DNA of 64,000 bases from Anopheles merus (taxonomy: Eukaryota; Arthropoda; Insecta; Diptera; Culicidae), in assembly GCF_017562075.2 (NCBI RefSeq), contig NC_054082.1, positions 49,020,347-49,084,346 of the forward strand, read 5' to 3'. The notes beneath the pieces were generated by a model that was not told where the DNA came from, did no database searches, and saw only the letters and a list, made by a program, of their open reading frames with translations. The position numbers and the translations under genes are program-made. Positions 23,547 through 34,135 of the stretch are shown here, piece after piece. Numbering within the stretch: the stretch's first letter is position 1; each line of letters starts with the position of its first letter.

Positions 23547-25466
23547 ATGACGAGGACCTGCTGGAATCCGGTCGTGACGATACTTTGGCTGTGCGCGCTA
23601 GCCACCGTCCGGTGCAGTGCGCAAACGTCGATCGGTGCTAGCGTAGTGCTCGATCCACAGGATGTGACGGTCATAGTGGGCGAGCGGCAGTCGTTCTTTG
23701 CCAAGGTGCGGGGGATGCTGTCCCAGGACGCACGGCTGAACCTGACCACCGACCATACCGATCTGGTCGAGATCTTTCCCACCTCGATCGTGGTAAGCCC
23801 GGGCGACGGAGGTTTCATCGATCGGGTGTACGAGATCGTACTGCTCGGCCTGTCTCCTGGTCAGTTCGACGTGGATGCGAACGTGCTACCGACCGGGCTG
23901 ATCGATGATGCGGCCGCGTTCATTCGCGTGACGGTCGCCAACTCGCAGCCCATCATCTTGATCTCGAGCGTGATCGGGTGGATCTACTTTGCGGCGTGGA
24001 CCGTCTCCTTCTGGCCCCAGATGATCGTCAACTATCGGCGGCAGAGTGTGGTGGGACTGTCGTTCGACTTTCTCACGCTGAATCTCGTCGGCCACTCGGT
24101 GTACGCCGCGTTCAACTGTGCGCTGTTCTGGAGCGGCTTCATCGAGCAGGAGTACCTGGACCGCAATCCGCGCGGTCTCAACCCGGTACTCGCCAATGAT
24201 GTAGCGTTTTCGATACACGCCACCATCGCTACACTGCTCACGGTGACGCAGTGCTTCATCTACGAGGTAAGAAGGGAGCGATTTTGATCGATAGTGTGAT
24301 GTTCAAATTATTGTTTCTTTGCCGTTTTTTTGCCTGTGGTGCAGCGTGGTGAGCAAAAAGTGTCCCGAATCGCGTGGGGCATCATTACCGTGTTCATCGT
24401 CGTCATCATCGTGGCGGGTGTGCTGGTCGGTACGGCCACCTTCCACTGGCTGGACTTTTTGTACGTGCTGAGCTACATCAAGCTGTCGGTGACGCTGATC
24501 AAGTACGTACCGCAGGCGGTACTGAACTTCCGTCGCAAGAGCACCGTTGGTTGGAGCATAGAGAATGTGCTGCTTGACTTTACCGGAGGCATGCTCAGTA
24601 TGCTTCAGATGCTGCTGAACGGTTACAATTATGGTAAGTTTGTGCTATTTCTTGGAACCATCTGTAAAAGGCTAAAAGGCAATTTTGTTATGTCTTGTTC
24701 CAGATGATTGGGCCTCGATATTTGGCGATCCTACCAAGTTTGGGCTTGGACTGTTCTCTGTGATGTTCGACATTCTATTTATGGTGCAGCATTACGTCCT
24801 CTACAGGTATGAGTGGTTCCGTAGAGTCCGCTGCAGGATTTGGTACATGCATGCAAATCCACCCCACACTAGTCCAACTTACTATTGCCTTCGTTTAGTT
24901 TCTATAACTCTATCGCCCACACTTTGGAAGGACCGATTGCATACAAACCAAACATAACACCCAGCTCTCCAATGTTACCTCTTTCCAGAACACCGCAAAA
25001 ACGGATCGATCCTATCGAATCTAACCTAGAAACATTGCTCAAACAACCGCATGCCATTACCAGCACTGATACTGAATAACTTACACGCCCGTAACACGTC
25101 AAACACCCTTAATAAACTGTTACACGGTGACGAGAGATCGTTCACTCGGAACAACAACAACAACTACATCAACAACTACACACACTACTCACCCCGGGGG
25201 TAGGAATGAAACATAACAAACAGAAAACAAACCACAAACTCAAATATACGGTTCGTCGGATACAGCTAATCCTATGCTAGATTAACCTTTTTTTCAACAG
25301 ATTAACCCAAATGAACTTTTGATCCTGTTTTGTAAATTTAAATGACATTTCCACTTTCAACGTTGTACATTGCAGGAATCGTGCGAATGAGAAAACGTTA
25401 CAGGAAGACTCGTCGACAACGACCACCACCGCGAGTAACGGAGGAAGCAAGGACAGTCTGCCGTAA
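23547..25466 (+). CDS. Cystinosin, lysosomal cystine/H+ symporter (paralogue 1)
   Basis: Exons 23547-24266, 24345-24633, 24704-24806 and a last exon 25376-25466 give 400 residues, with phases matching at every GT-AG junction; an alternative last exon at 24899-25079 gives 430. Cystinosin exports cystine from lysosomes with protons. A signal sequence (TILWLCALATVRCSA) precedes a lumenal domain with a glycosylation site (NLT), then seven membrane spans. PQ-loop 1 holds WPQ near residue 156; PQ-loop 2 (KYVPQAVLNFRRKSTVGW) is near 294-311, followed by LLDFTGG, whose Asp aligns with the proton-coupling aspartate of the human protein. The exon begins at an acceptor at 23508, so there is a spliced 5' leader. 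With the 25376 exon the tail is RNRANEKTLQEDSS plus a Thr/Ser-rich end, lacking the GYDQL sorting motif of vertebrates. Confidence 0.92.
24899..25079 (+). CDS. Alternative last exon of cystinosin 1
   Basis: The acceptor TTCGTTTAG|T gives a frame in phase with the donor at 24806. It encodes a 60-residue tail beginning SFYNSIAHTLEGPIAYKPN and ending in TDTE, stop at 25077-25079. A canonical AATAAA follows at 25111, so this exon has its own 3' end. It differs wholly from the tail encoded at 25376-25466. Either exon could be the main one; RNA reads would decide. Confidence 0.6.
25111..25116 (+). terminator. Poly(A) signal for the proximal cystinosin 1 3' end
   Basis: AATAAA, 32 nt after the stop codon of the alternative last exon. 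Confidence 0.55.
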
Positions 25467-25728
25467 GAAATGGTTGTGTCCGCTCCACTCAGACCGCATT
25501 AGGCATAAGCAATCCTAAGAGACTACGATAAAAATGTACATCTAGCTGTAACGCATTTCCTCACTTGTTTCGCGTGCGCTTCATCCGCCATAGGTGATAG
25601 GTTAGCTTTAGTTTCATTTTTTGGTGGCGTACCGTAATGGTACCGCCAACCTTTGTGGATGCCATTTGCGTTTTTGATTCGTTGGATTGATTGTTTTCGT
25701 ATTAGAGTTTGACGAATAAGGATGAAAA

Positions 25729-25734
25729 AATAAA
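25729..25734 (+). terminator. Poly(A) signal for the distal cystinosin 1 3' end
   Basis: AATAAA about 260 nt after the stop at 25466 and 155 nt before the first recognised exon of the second cystinosin gene. Confidence 0.45.
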
Positions 25735-25889
25735 GTAAGATTTTGTGAAATGAGAATGAATGAATCTGTTGCTTAATTTTAGTTATATAGCGTCTTGTGT
25801 GCTTTGTGGCTCTTTTTTGCAGCCTCAAATATTGAAAGAATAGCACTTTAATAATAATTTTGTTTTTTTTCTTTTTCTATTTTTTTTAG

Positions 25890-27297
25890 CAAAATGGGTT
25901 TTTGGACTATTACTGATTATTGGTAAGTTATTAATAATCATTGTTTTGAAGGTAAAATAATGATAAACACGTGTTTTCCCTTGCAGCAGCATCAACGACG
26001 GCCCAAAGCAACAAAACGCTGTTGCGCGTACAGTTTGGACCACAGGACAGGACGATTATCGTGGGTCAAACTAAGAATGTAACGCTTCGCTTACACGGGC
26101 CCCTGTCCGAACCGGTGACTGTTAATTTCACGCAAACCAACGCCACTAACGACAATGCCTACGTGCAAGTGACACCCAGTACGATCGCATTCACTCCGCC
26201 ACCTTCCAATTTTATCGACCGCTCGGAGCGCGTGTCATTGCGCGGACTGCGGGCAGGCATATTCGATCTGTTGGCCCATCTCTCTCCCTCCAGCGCACTG
26301 GTCGACCAAAGCCAAGCGTTCGTGCGCGTCACGGTAGCGAAATCGTGGAGTCTTATCAGCGTATCGTCCGTGATCGGCTGGACGTACTTCCTCGCCTGGA
26401 CGTGGTCATTCTGGCCACAGATATGGGAAAATCGGACCCGCGCCAGCGTAGTCGGCCTTTCGTTTGACTACCTCGCGCTAAACCTGCTAGGCCACACGAT
26501 GTATGCCGCCTTCAACTGTGCGCTGTTTTGGAACGGTTCCGTACAGGCGGAGTACCTGCGGCGCAATCCACGCGGCTTGATCCCGGTGCTGGCAAATGAT
26601 GTGGCGTTTTCACTTCATGCCGTCTTTGCCACGGGGCTGATCATTGTGCAGTGCTTCTTCTACGAGCGTGGCCAACAGAAGGTATCCTACACGGCGCGCG
26701 CCATCATGACCGTGTTCGCCCTGGTTGTGATGATATCGGGCGTGCTGGTTGCTACCGGTACGTACCTTTGGCTGGATTTCTTCTACAACCTTAGCTACAT
26801 TAAGCTAGCCGTTACATTGGTCAAGTACGTACCGCAGGCCGTGCTGAACTACCGGCGCAAGAGCACCGTTGGCTGGAGCATCGGTAATGTGCTGCTAGAC
26901 TTTACCGGTGGATCGTTCAGCATGCTGCAGATGCTAGTCAACGGATACAATTATGGTGAGCAGGATTGGTTTTGTAGACGTAAAACGGTCGCATGTTTCA
27001 ATTGGTGTACTTAATTTTTGTTGTTGTGTTTTCCAGATGATTGGGATTCAATCTTCGGAGATGGGGCAAAGTTTGGTCTGGGACTGTTTTCCGTCCTGTT
27101 CGATGTACTCTTCATTGTGCAGCATTACATATTGTACAGGTGAGCTACTTGCAATACGTTTCCTATTCCTAAAACTGTTCATTAATTTCCTGTTTGTTTT
27201 TAACTTCAGAAACTCCAACTACATTGAACTTCGCGGGGAAAACTATCCCGGACCGGGGAGCGTGACTACCGCTCCTAGGCAGAATATTTCCACTTAA
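25890..27297 (+). CDS. Cystinosin, lysosomal cystine/H+ symporter (paralogue 2)
   Basis: Exons 25890-25922, 25987-26955, 27037-27139 and 27210-27297 join in phase. The first short exon in the phased frame encodes WVFGLLLII, the core of a signal sequence continued by AASTTAQS. Then come a lumenal domain with several N-glycosylation sites (NVT, NFT, NAT), PQ-loop 1 (SFWPQIW) and PQ-loop 2 (KYVPQAVLNYRRKSTVGW) with LLDFTGGSFSMLQM, very close to human cystinosin. It lacks the first coding intron of paralogue 1 but keeps the next two at identical positions. The tail contains YIEL, a tyrosine sorting signal of the YxxF-bulky type in the place of the human GYDQL. The initiator codon is not found: the phased frame has no ATG before a stop, and an ATG at 25894 is out of phase. 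An upstream exon is therefore expected. Confidence 0.85.
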
Positions 27298-27401
27298 ACG
27301 AATGTCCGGTGCAATCCGCTTGTAGGATCGGATTGAAATTACCAAGAACTAGCTAATACGATGCTAGAGATATTGATAAATTTAAAAGACTTATTTCATT
27401 G

Positions 27402-27407
27402 AATAAA
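27402..27407 (+). terminator. Poly(A) signal of cystinosin 2
   Basis: AATAAA 105 nt after the stop codon at 27297. Confidence 0.6.
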
Positions 27408-27914
27408 TTTTACATTTAGAGGCCATATAAGCATTCGTTATGTATGTACAAGGATTATAGTAAATAGCCGAATCCGAAATTAACGTAAGATTTGCAAGTG
27501 GAAAAGTAAAGGAAATGGAGCGACGGAAAATCCTGAAATATTTTTTAAGAAGAACCAATCATCTATATTTTATTCAAAATGTTATGCCCTGCTGCAACAT
27601 ATAGTAAATCGTTAAGGACATTTTTCTATCATGAATCAATATTAATTTTCCAAACTAAAACTGCTCGACTTAAACCACCGCTAAAGTGCTCAATGAACTA
27701 GTAAGGAGAAAAATAAAGTTTTGATCGGAAAAATAAAGACCTTTTGATAAAGGTTTCCGGAATCAATGCCGAAATTGAAATAAGGTCCAGTATCAAAATT
27801 TTCCCTGGAATCGGAATCGGTTTTGGCATCTGCACGAGAATAAACATTGAGATAGATTTTGGTCGACCATTTTCAATTAAAAGAATAGAAAAGTTAAAAA
27901 AAAACATGCAGAAC

Positions 27915-28604
27915 TAATGATGTGCTTTCTGGAGCGCATCCACGACTCCGATCCAATTTCGACTTTTGTTAGTGCGATTCTGGCTCCAGAAAAATGAGAA
28001 CCACTCTGGAGTCGTTGGGTGTCGGAGTCGTCCAGAGTCTTTCGTAGTCACCCAGAGTCGATCGGAGTCGGTCGGAGTCAACTGGAGCCGTCTGGTGCAA
28101 TGTGCTTGTGATCAGGCATTTTCTTTCGTTGCGTTTTTTGTCTTTCACTTTGCGCGTATACTTCGTATTTAGGCATTTGTTTCGAAGTCTCACTCCGGCC
28201 GAATCCCGACGACTCCAACTCCCGCCGATTCCCGACGACTTTTGAATGACCTCGACTCCGAACGACTCCGACTTCAGGCGACTCCGGAAGACACCGGCTC
28301 CGAACGAGAAAGGACTGTCAAATTTAGAAAATCGAGTATTTGCGAATCTGCGTAAAAGAAGTACTCTAACTGTCAACATGATCCCATGTTCTATGTCCGT
28401 ATGTACTGGACGTAGCGTAGCGACCTCTTTATTAGTCACAAAGGATGTAAATGTGCTTGTAAACGATCCATTCTCATGCCGGAACTGATTCTGCTTCTAA
28501 AATTCCTTATTTTGTTTTCAGAACTGATGCTGATTGCGGAACCGATTCTAATTCCGTGAACGGAATCAGATTTGAGTATTTCTGATTCCGCAATCCCCCC
28601 ACTA
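27915..28604 (-). mobile_element. hAT-like foldback MITE, copy 2 (inverted, diverged)
   Basis: It starts TAATGATGTGCTTTCTGG, which corresponds to the reverse complement of the right end of copy 1. Its arms are GGAGTCGTTGG-type then GACTCCGAAC-type repeats. Its centre (TTTTGTCTTTCACTTTGCGCG, about 28137-28157) matches in reverse complement the centre of copy 3 near 40917. The far end is uncertain: CCCCACTA at about 28604 may be the degraded terminus. I see no target duplication. Confidence 0.6.
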
Positions 28605-29580
28605 CGTTAAGCATGTGTGTGTAGTTTGGGTGGTGTTTTTTAATTAGGTATTTATATTTTTATAAATTAGGAAAATAGTGAATAACTACAACAACGAAGA
28701 TAACTGTAAAAAACACACACAAATCCCATATTGTACGATATGTCGTACGAGCTTGTTGAACAGTGCTGAGGCTAGCTCACAAACAACCAGACCACAGCCT
28801 ACGCCTCCAAACGTGCTAATGTGTGCGTGACAGCCGTGCCCTACCGTCGGCCAAAGTTGTAAGCATTGAAAACTAAGTTCTCTCTCATCTCTCGAAGCGT
28901 GCGGATGTGCGTCTCGTTGTCGCTGTCGCGAGTCGTCCACGGAAAGTTAACGCGTTCAGGGCAATTCAGTGTGTTCCAACTGGCCTGCTGGTAGGTTCGA
29001 AAAAGCTCCGTCTGCAACAATCTAGCGGGTTCGCATACTCCACGGGGCCCCGATATTGGCCGCACAGCTCGGGCCCATCATCGGCATCGATCTCTGCTGT
29101 GCTCTGGTGCGGAAGCTGGTCGTTGAACCATCATCCCGTCACACCAATATCGGCGCTGTTCACCTTGCTGCCACTGCCAGCGCACCCGCCTGGGAGGGGC
29201 GGGTTGCATGCACAGTTGTGGACACACATACACCATTGCGTCGATTCATTCATTTCGACAGTCGACCGAGCCACTTCCGGATATCCAGGATATTGGTCCC
29301 TGGTTCGGGTGCGCGGTCAACAGGCGCCAAGGCGGTACGGTGCCACCCTTCCAAAGAGCAAAAAAAAGGGTGGTCTAGAGCAGCATCGAAGCAACCTGTG
29401 AAGCGGAAGAAACGAAGTGTGTGTGTGTGCAAAGAAGGGGGCGCAAAAGCAGTATCGTTTCGGGGTCACTTCCGCGGTTCCTGCATATAACACCCCCCGC
29501 TTTATTATTTATTTTCTGTCCACTTGGACTCGTTCGCCTCCGTTCGCTGTGTTTGTGCGCGCTCGCGTGTGTGTGTGTGT

Positions 29581-29621
29581 GCTGCTGCTGCTGCTGCCGC
29601 TGCTGCTGCTGCTGCTGCTGT
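29581..29621 (+). repeat. (CTG)n microsatellite
   Basis: CTG units with one CCG interruption, preceded by a (GT)n run (about 29567-29580). It produces polyleucine, polyalanine or polycysteine frames that should not be read as genes. Confidence 0.9.
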
Positions 29622-30916
29622 TACTTGTTCCAAGAACGACCGAAGTGCGGGCGCGCGCGCGCCTGTGTGTGCGTACGTGTGCATGTGTGTTTGTATGAGT
29701 GTGTCGGGCGAGCGTAAGAGTGTGCGCGATCTCGCTCATCTCAGTGACGCGTGCGTACGTACGTACGTACCGGGCCTGCTGGTGTGTGTGTGTGTGTGAG
29801 TGTGTGGGTGCATGCGTGCATGTGTGTGAGTGGTTGTGTGTGTGTGTGTGTCGGGCAGCAGCGCTAGCAGCGTGTGCGTGTGTGTTTGTGAGGTGCGGTG
29901 CGCTTGAATGGAAAGCAAAGCAACCCCCAGAGCGGTCGGTGTGTAGGACGAGCCAACACGGCGTTTCATTAATACAAACGCGCGACATGCCAAGAGGCGA
30001 ACGAAGGCAAACAGCAGCAGCAGTAGTAGCAGCAGCAGCGAACGTATCTTTGCGAGGCGCGCAATCGAAAGCGAAAAAGTGAATTTAACCCACCCCGAGA
30101 AAGGTGCGCTTGCGATTCTGCCTGTGCAATTACTGTGTGGCGTACGAGTGCGTGAAGTAACAGGACCTCCGTGTGTAATCGCGCGCGCGTGTGTGTGGTC
30201 CTCTTCCCTTTTTTTTCAGCGCTGCTCTGTGTGTACGTGTGTATGTGCGTCTCGCGGGGTGTTTCTTCTTTCGTGTGCTGCGGTGTGAAGCTCGTAATGA
30301 GCGAGAGTGTGTAGTGTGGGCGAACGCGCGCGCCATCGAGAGTGCTAAAACAATAGTGTGAACGGAAAATCTACGACCCACAGTCACGCACATCCCTTCC
30401 GGAGCGAAAGGGAGGAAGGAAGCAGTCGAGGGCGAAACGAGGGCGAAAACGAGCGGATTCCGACGAGTGTGCTGCGTGCGTGCGTGCTGTGCGTGTCCCC
30501 GCTCGCACAAGAGAGAGTGAGAGAGAGCGCTGTTGCTGCTGTGGGTGGAGGTGTCGGAAGGGAGGTGAGAAAACGGGGGTGTGCAGAAAGGAATGCATTT
30601 CGCTTTTCTTCACTGGCGGCCGTCAGCAACATCATCTTTCACGGACACCATCGTTACCATCGTCATTACCACACCCCTGCTGTTGTTGCTGGTGCTGCCA
30701 CTGGACGACCAGACGGGCTGCGGCTGCTAGAGTGACTGGGAGCGCGAAAGAGAGCAAATTGGACGTGCGAAACAGGACCGGGGCACGATCAGACGCGTTC
30801 CACGACCCATCGGTTCGAGATAAATCATCCTGAAAATAGGAAGCACAGGCACCAGTAGGTGGTGTGCGATTCCGAGCAGGTGGTGGGTGTGTGCCAACAA
30901 CTGCAGCGCTGTTCTT

Positions 30917-30925
30917 ATGCCGAAG
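30917..30925 (+). other. Candidate first coding triplets (M-P-K) at a GTGAGT donor
   Basis: ATG CCG AAG is followed directly by GTGAGT at the end of the leader-like region. This is how many large insect genes start, with a few codons before a long first intron. Several upstream ATGs exist, so the start choice is unproven and no product can be named. Confidence 0.3.
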
Positions 30926-31352
30926 GTGAGTTGGTGTGCAATGCAATGGTGCATTTAAAAGCACTTTCCCCGGGAGTGCGATGAGGTTATGTTATGTCTC
31001 TTTTGCTTGAAAAGTCCGGCTTTTCTTCCTTTTCGTGGCCGTTTGATCGAATTGTGTGTGCACAATCAAAAGCATGAATGCGCGAGGGCGATGCTCTGTG
31101 TGTCTAGTGTGGGTTTTATGGTTCCTTGCTGTATCCCAGCTTAGCCCGTGCTTGCGTATCCGTTTTTACTTTCATTGAAGCGTGTTATGCAAACGAAAAT
31201 AAAAGTGATTGACTAAGGGCTTAATCATTCGTGTGAAGTGAATAATAAGTTCAAGTAAGTTCGTGTGAAATTTTCCATTTCCAAGATGTTGTGAGATTAA
31301 AAATCAAATCGTAAAACATTTTGCAAGCCATTTCTTGTACAGCAAATCAGTA

Positions 31353-31356
31353 CCAG
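31353..31356 (+). repeat. Target site duplication of the LTR element, left (CCAG)
   Basis: CCAG directly before the 5' LTR is repeated at 38190-38193 directly after the 3' LTR. A 4-bp duplication is usual for Ty3/gypsy integrases of this lineage. Confidence 0.85.
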
Positions 31357-31778
31357 TGTAGCGCCTGCAAGATAGGCAAAACGCGCGCAGAATAATTATA
31401 GCTAGCTAGGTTTAAATTATACACATATACACTTACACACATACACATAGTTAGATTTTTATTATGCATATATATTTACACACATACATCTACAATTAAG
31501 GTTACACGTAGGATAGAATAGAATAGCATAAGATAGGAAATAGGAAATAGTAAAATAGGCGATAATTAGGATTAGCCAATGAGGAATAGGATTAAGGAAT
31601 TTTGGCGCGAACGAGTGAGTATAAATTAAGGATAAGTTGAGGTTTAGGATGATTAACAAAAGTCCGATCTAAGAGGAAACGCTGCCCGAGTTAACATAGA
31701 AGAAATAAACTCCAAGTAACTACACAAATTCAAGCCACATTATTCTTTTGGGTAGTTAGAAGATTTCATATCACCACA
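31357..31778 (+). repeat. 5' LTR
   Basis: 422 bp, TG...CA ends. It contains a CCAAT (about 31575), a TATA box (TATAAATT at 31620) and a poly(A) signal (AATAAA at 31704), which give promoter and 3'-processing functions. It differs from the 3' LTR by one TA unit in the ATATATAT run near 31468. Confidence 0.93.
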
Positions 31779-31794
31779 TGGCGACCGTGACAAG
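31779..31794 (+). other. Primer-binding site
   Basis: TGGCGACCGTGACAAG starts right after the LTR. The TGGCGACCGTGAC form matches the tRNA-Arg-primed sites that I recall for the mdg1/412 lineage. It primes minus-strand DNA synthesis. Confidence 0.75.
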
Positions 31795-32381
31795 TGTGAA
31801 ACTGTGATGCAAAAAAAAAAAAAAAAAAAAACTCGCGTAAATACGAAGTTAATTCGCGAGTGCGTAATATTCCTTCCGGTCAGAAGAATATTCTAGTATC
31901 TGCGTTGATGTTTAGCGTGAAAGAGTGAGAGAGTAAAGACGAGAGTGAAGCGCAACGCTACAATTGTACGATAATTCGAACTATCGTTATTCAAACGCAG
32001 TGATAAAATATAAGGGTTTCCTGCAAAATCACGCAAATTGCACAAAAACTCCTGTCGGGTATCGTCAACGAACCAAGGCGCAGTGAAAGAGAGAGTGTAT
32101 CCCGGTTATAAAAAAAAGTGGCCAGGAAAAGTTAAATGAATGCTAACAAACATTCGGTGTTAAAAACAAAAAAAAAAAGCAGCGATAGTTAACGGGACCG
32201 TGCGTAAAGTGATCTAAGTGCAGTGACCTCGATCGGACAAGATTATCGCACGTACGAGTAAGCCACATTTCGTACCATCGGCGATAAGCATCACAGTTTG
32301 AACCGGCATGACCTTTTGCGACAAGTGACCAAGTGTCGTTTGCACGAGAGAGACATAACGTTGTTGCGAGAAGAAGGAAGA

Positions 32382-32493
32382 AGCGACGGCGAAGCAGTGA
32401 ACTGTGAGAGAGCGAGCAGCGATTTGCAGTGGATAGGAGCGACGGTGCAGCAGTGTGCTGTGAGAGAACGAGCAGCGATTTGCAGTGGATAAA
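32382..32493 (+). repeat. 56-bp tandem duplication in the retrotransposon leader
   Basis: Two adjacent 56-bp units begin AGCGACGG at 32382 and 32438 and share 'GAGCAGCGATTTGCAGTGGA'. They differ at a handful of positions, so the duplication predates this insertion. Position in the untranslated leader suggests a packaging or translational element, which is inference. Confidence 0.8.
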
Positions 32494-32800
32494 GCGAGAT
32501 AACGCTATACTTATCGATCGGGCAGCGGTACACGGAGTAAGGATCAAGCGAAAAAAAAAAAAGAGAGAAAGTAAGGTAGGCTACACACTCAATATAGTTG
32601 CAATTTACTCATTTAAATATTTTTTGTAATTGCTCAATTAAATTCTTTTTATGAAACGTACAATATTACCATTTTCCATTACAATATGCACATACTATTG
32701 GGGGAGTTACCATTGGTTTAAAAAAAATAAAAAAAAAAATAATTAAATAAAAAAAAGTAATATTACCATTATCTGGGTATCAAAAAAAAATTAAATTAAA

Positions 32801-32808
<8 letters not shown>

Positions 32809-32882
<74 letters not shown>

Positions 32883-32890
32883 CTATATAT
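32809..32890 (+). repeat. (TA)n tract before gag
   Basis: About 80 bp of nearly pure TA, with poly-A tracts upstream, ends 31 nt before the gag ATG. Confidence 0.9.
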
Positions 32891-32921
32891 ATAGCAAAAC
32901 ATCTCGATCACATCTCATTCA

Positions 32922-34091
32922 ATGCTCTTAAAAATTAATCAAAATACTATAAGGCTTAAAAATATTGAAAAAAAATTATCGTGTGATAGAAAGTTTCGCA
33001 GATGTTTGCTTGATCATTACAGCGGTTCCGCTAAGTTTTGTTTTGATAAGATCAAGTATTACCTAGATTCAATTCAGGAAACTGAACCCGTTTCAGAGCT
33101 AAAACGAATTTTGAAGGAAGCGAGTGACATATACGCCAATATCCAATCGCGCATACAATTTCATCAAACAAACAAAATTCAAGTTAAGTTTAAAACTTTG
33201 GCAAAACTAGCTATCGTGTTCAACCGTTGGAATCAAAACAAAATGGAAACTTTCGATATCAAAACAGCCACCGCTTTGGTGCAAATATACGATGGCAATA
33301 CAGATGGTTTGGAAAATTTTGTGGACTCTTCAAATTTATTAAAGGAATTATGTCCAAAAAATCCACAAATGTTGGTAAAATTTTTAAAAACAAGATTGAT
33401 AGGAAAGGCGCGTTTAGGACTGCCGCCTAATATTGACGATTTTGACTCGTTAATAAATGATATACGGTCCAGATGTCAAGAAAAACTTAATCCAGATAAA
33501 ATAATAAGTCAATTGAAATCTATTCGCCAGACGGATACTAAAGCTCTTTGTGATGAGGTTGAATTACTCAGCACAAAATTAAAAAACGTTTATTTGCAGT
33601 TGCACATTCCCGAAAAAGTTGCAAATGACATGTCATTAAAGCATGGGATTAATGCTCTGATTGAAAAAGTTCATAATCAGGAAACAAAAATTGTTTTAAA
33701 AGCAGGTCAATTCGCATCTGTTTCAGATGCTTCAGAGAAAGTATTAGAAAACGAAAGGAATAGCAACGGTTCACAAATATTAGCCTTCAACAGAAACTAC
33801 TATGACAATAGAAAATTCGTTCGTAATAAATACCCGCCGAACACATACAATAGATTCCAGCCAAACACAAATAATAGATGGTTTTCCAATAGATCTCCTC
33901 TTGGTAATAATCAGGCAACTAGCAACAGATTCCAAAACCAAAGATATTCTAATAACTCTTTCAGAAAACAATTTCCAAATACAAATACTCGTAGAGTCTA
34001 CAATACACAAGCTGCAGAAGAGGAACATTTTTTAGGGGTACCACAGGCGTTAGAAGAAATCATTCAACCTACAAACGATGGTCAACATTAG
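32922..34091 (+). CDS. gag: Retrotransposon Gag
   Basis: A continuous 389-residue frame encodes the capsid-type structural protein that packages element RNA. The middle (NTDGLENFVDSSNLL..., then LIGKARLGLPPNIDDFDSLINDI) resembles the alpha-helical gypsy capsid region. The C-terminal third is Asn/Arg/Phe-rich (NRFQPNTNNRW) and basic. No CCHC zinc knuckle is present, as in several mdg1/412-type Gags, where the basic Asn/Arg tail probably binds RNA. The next frame (pol) is open across the Gag stop in the -1 register, so Pol is probably made by -1 ribosomal frameshifting. This frame is intact. Confidence 0.88.
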   Translation: MLLKINQNTIRLKNIEKKLSCDRKFRRCLLDHYSGSAKFCFDKIKYYLDSIQETEPVSELKRILKEASDIYANIQSRIQFHQTNKIQVKFKTLAKLAIVFNRWNQNKMETFDIKTATALVQIYDGNTDGLENFVDSSNLLKELCPKNPQMLVKFLKTRLIGKARLGLPPNIDDFDSLINDIRSRCQEKLNPDKIISQLKSIRQTDTKALCDEVELLSTKLKNVYLQLHIPEKVANDMSLKHGINALIEKVHNQETKIVLKAGQFASVSDASEKVLENERNSNGSQILAFNRNYYDNRKFVRNKYPPNTYNRFQPNTNNRWFSNRSPLGNNQATSNRFQNQRYSNNSFRKQFPNTNTRRVYNTQAAEEEHFLGVPQALEEIIQPTNDGQH

Positions 34092-34135
34092 CGATAAACT
34101 TAAATGCTAATAACTTTATCAAAATTAAAGTAGAA

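Larger units (their letters stand above)
28605..31352 (+). other. Leader-like region ending in a splice donor
   Basis: From about 28.9 kb the composition becomes GC-rich with long GT, CTG and CAG tracts, as is typical of large 5' leaders of mosquito developmental or neural genes. It ends in the ATG-donor unit at 30917-30925. After about 31.0 kb the sequence returns to AT-rich, intron-like DNA. No protein other than a possible three-codon start is supported. Confidence 0.35.

Noticed and set aside
25894..25922. ATG at 25894 as the start of cystinosin 2
   Set aside because: The context is good, but splicing at 25922 to 25987 would put the body out of frame, and without splicing it stops after ten codons.
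29509..29988. 159-codon minus-strand frame with Thr-His repeats
   Set aside because: It is a translation of (GT)n and (CTG)n tracts with no start context, splice logic or homology.
31462..31659. Open frame inside the LTR (and its copy at 37753-38070)
   Set aside because: It lies antisense within the LTR and appears twice only because the LTR is repeated. It has no known counterpart.
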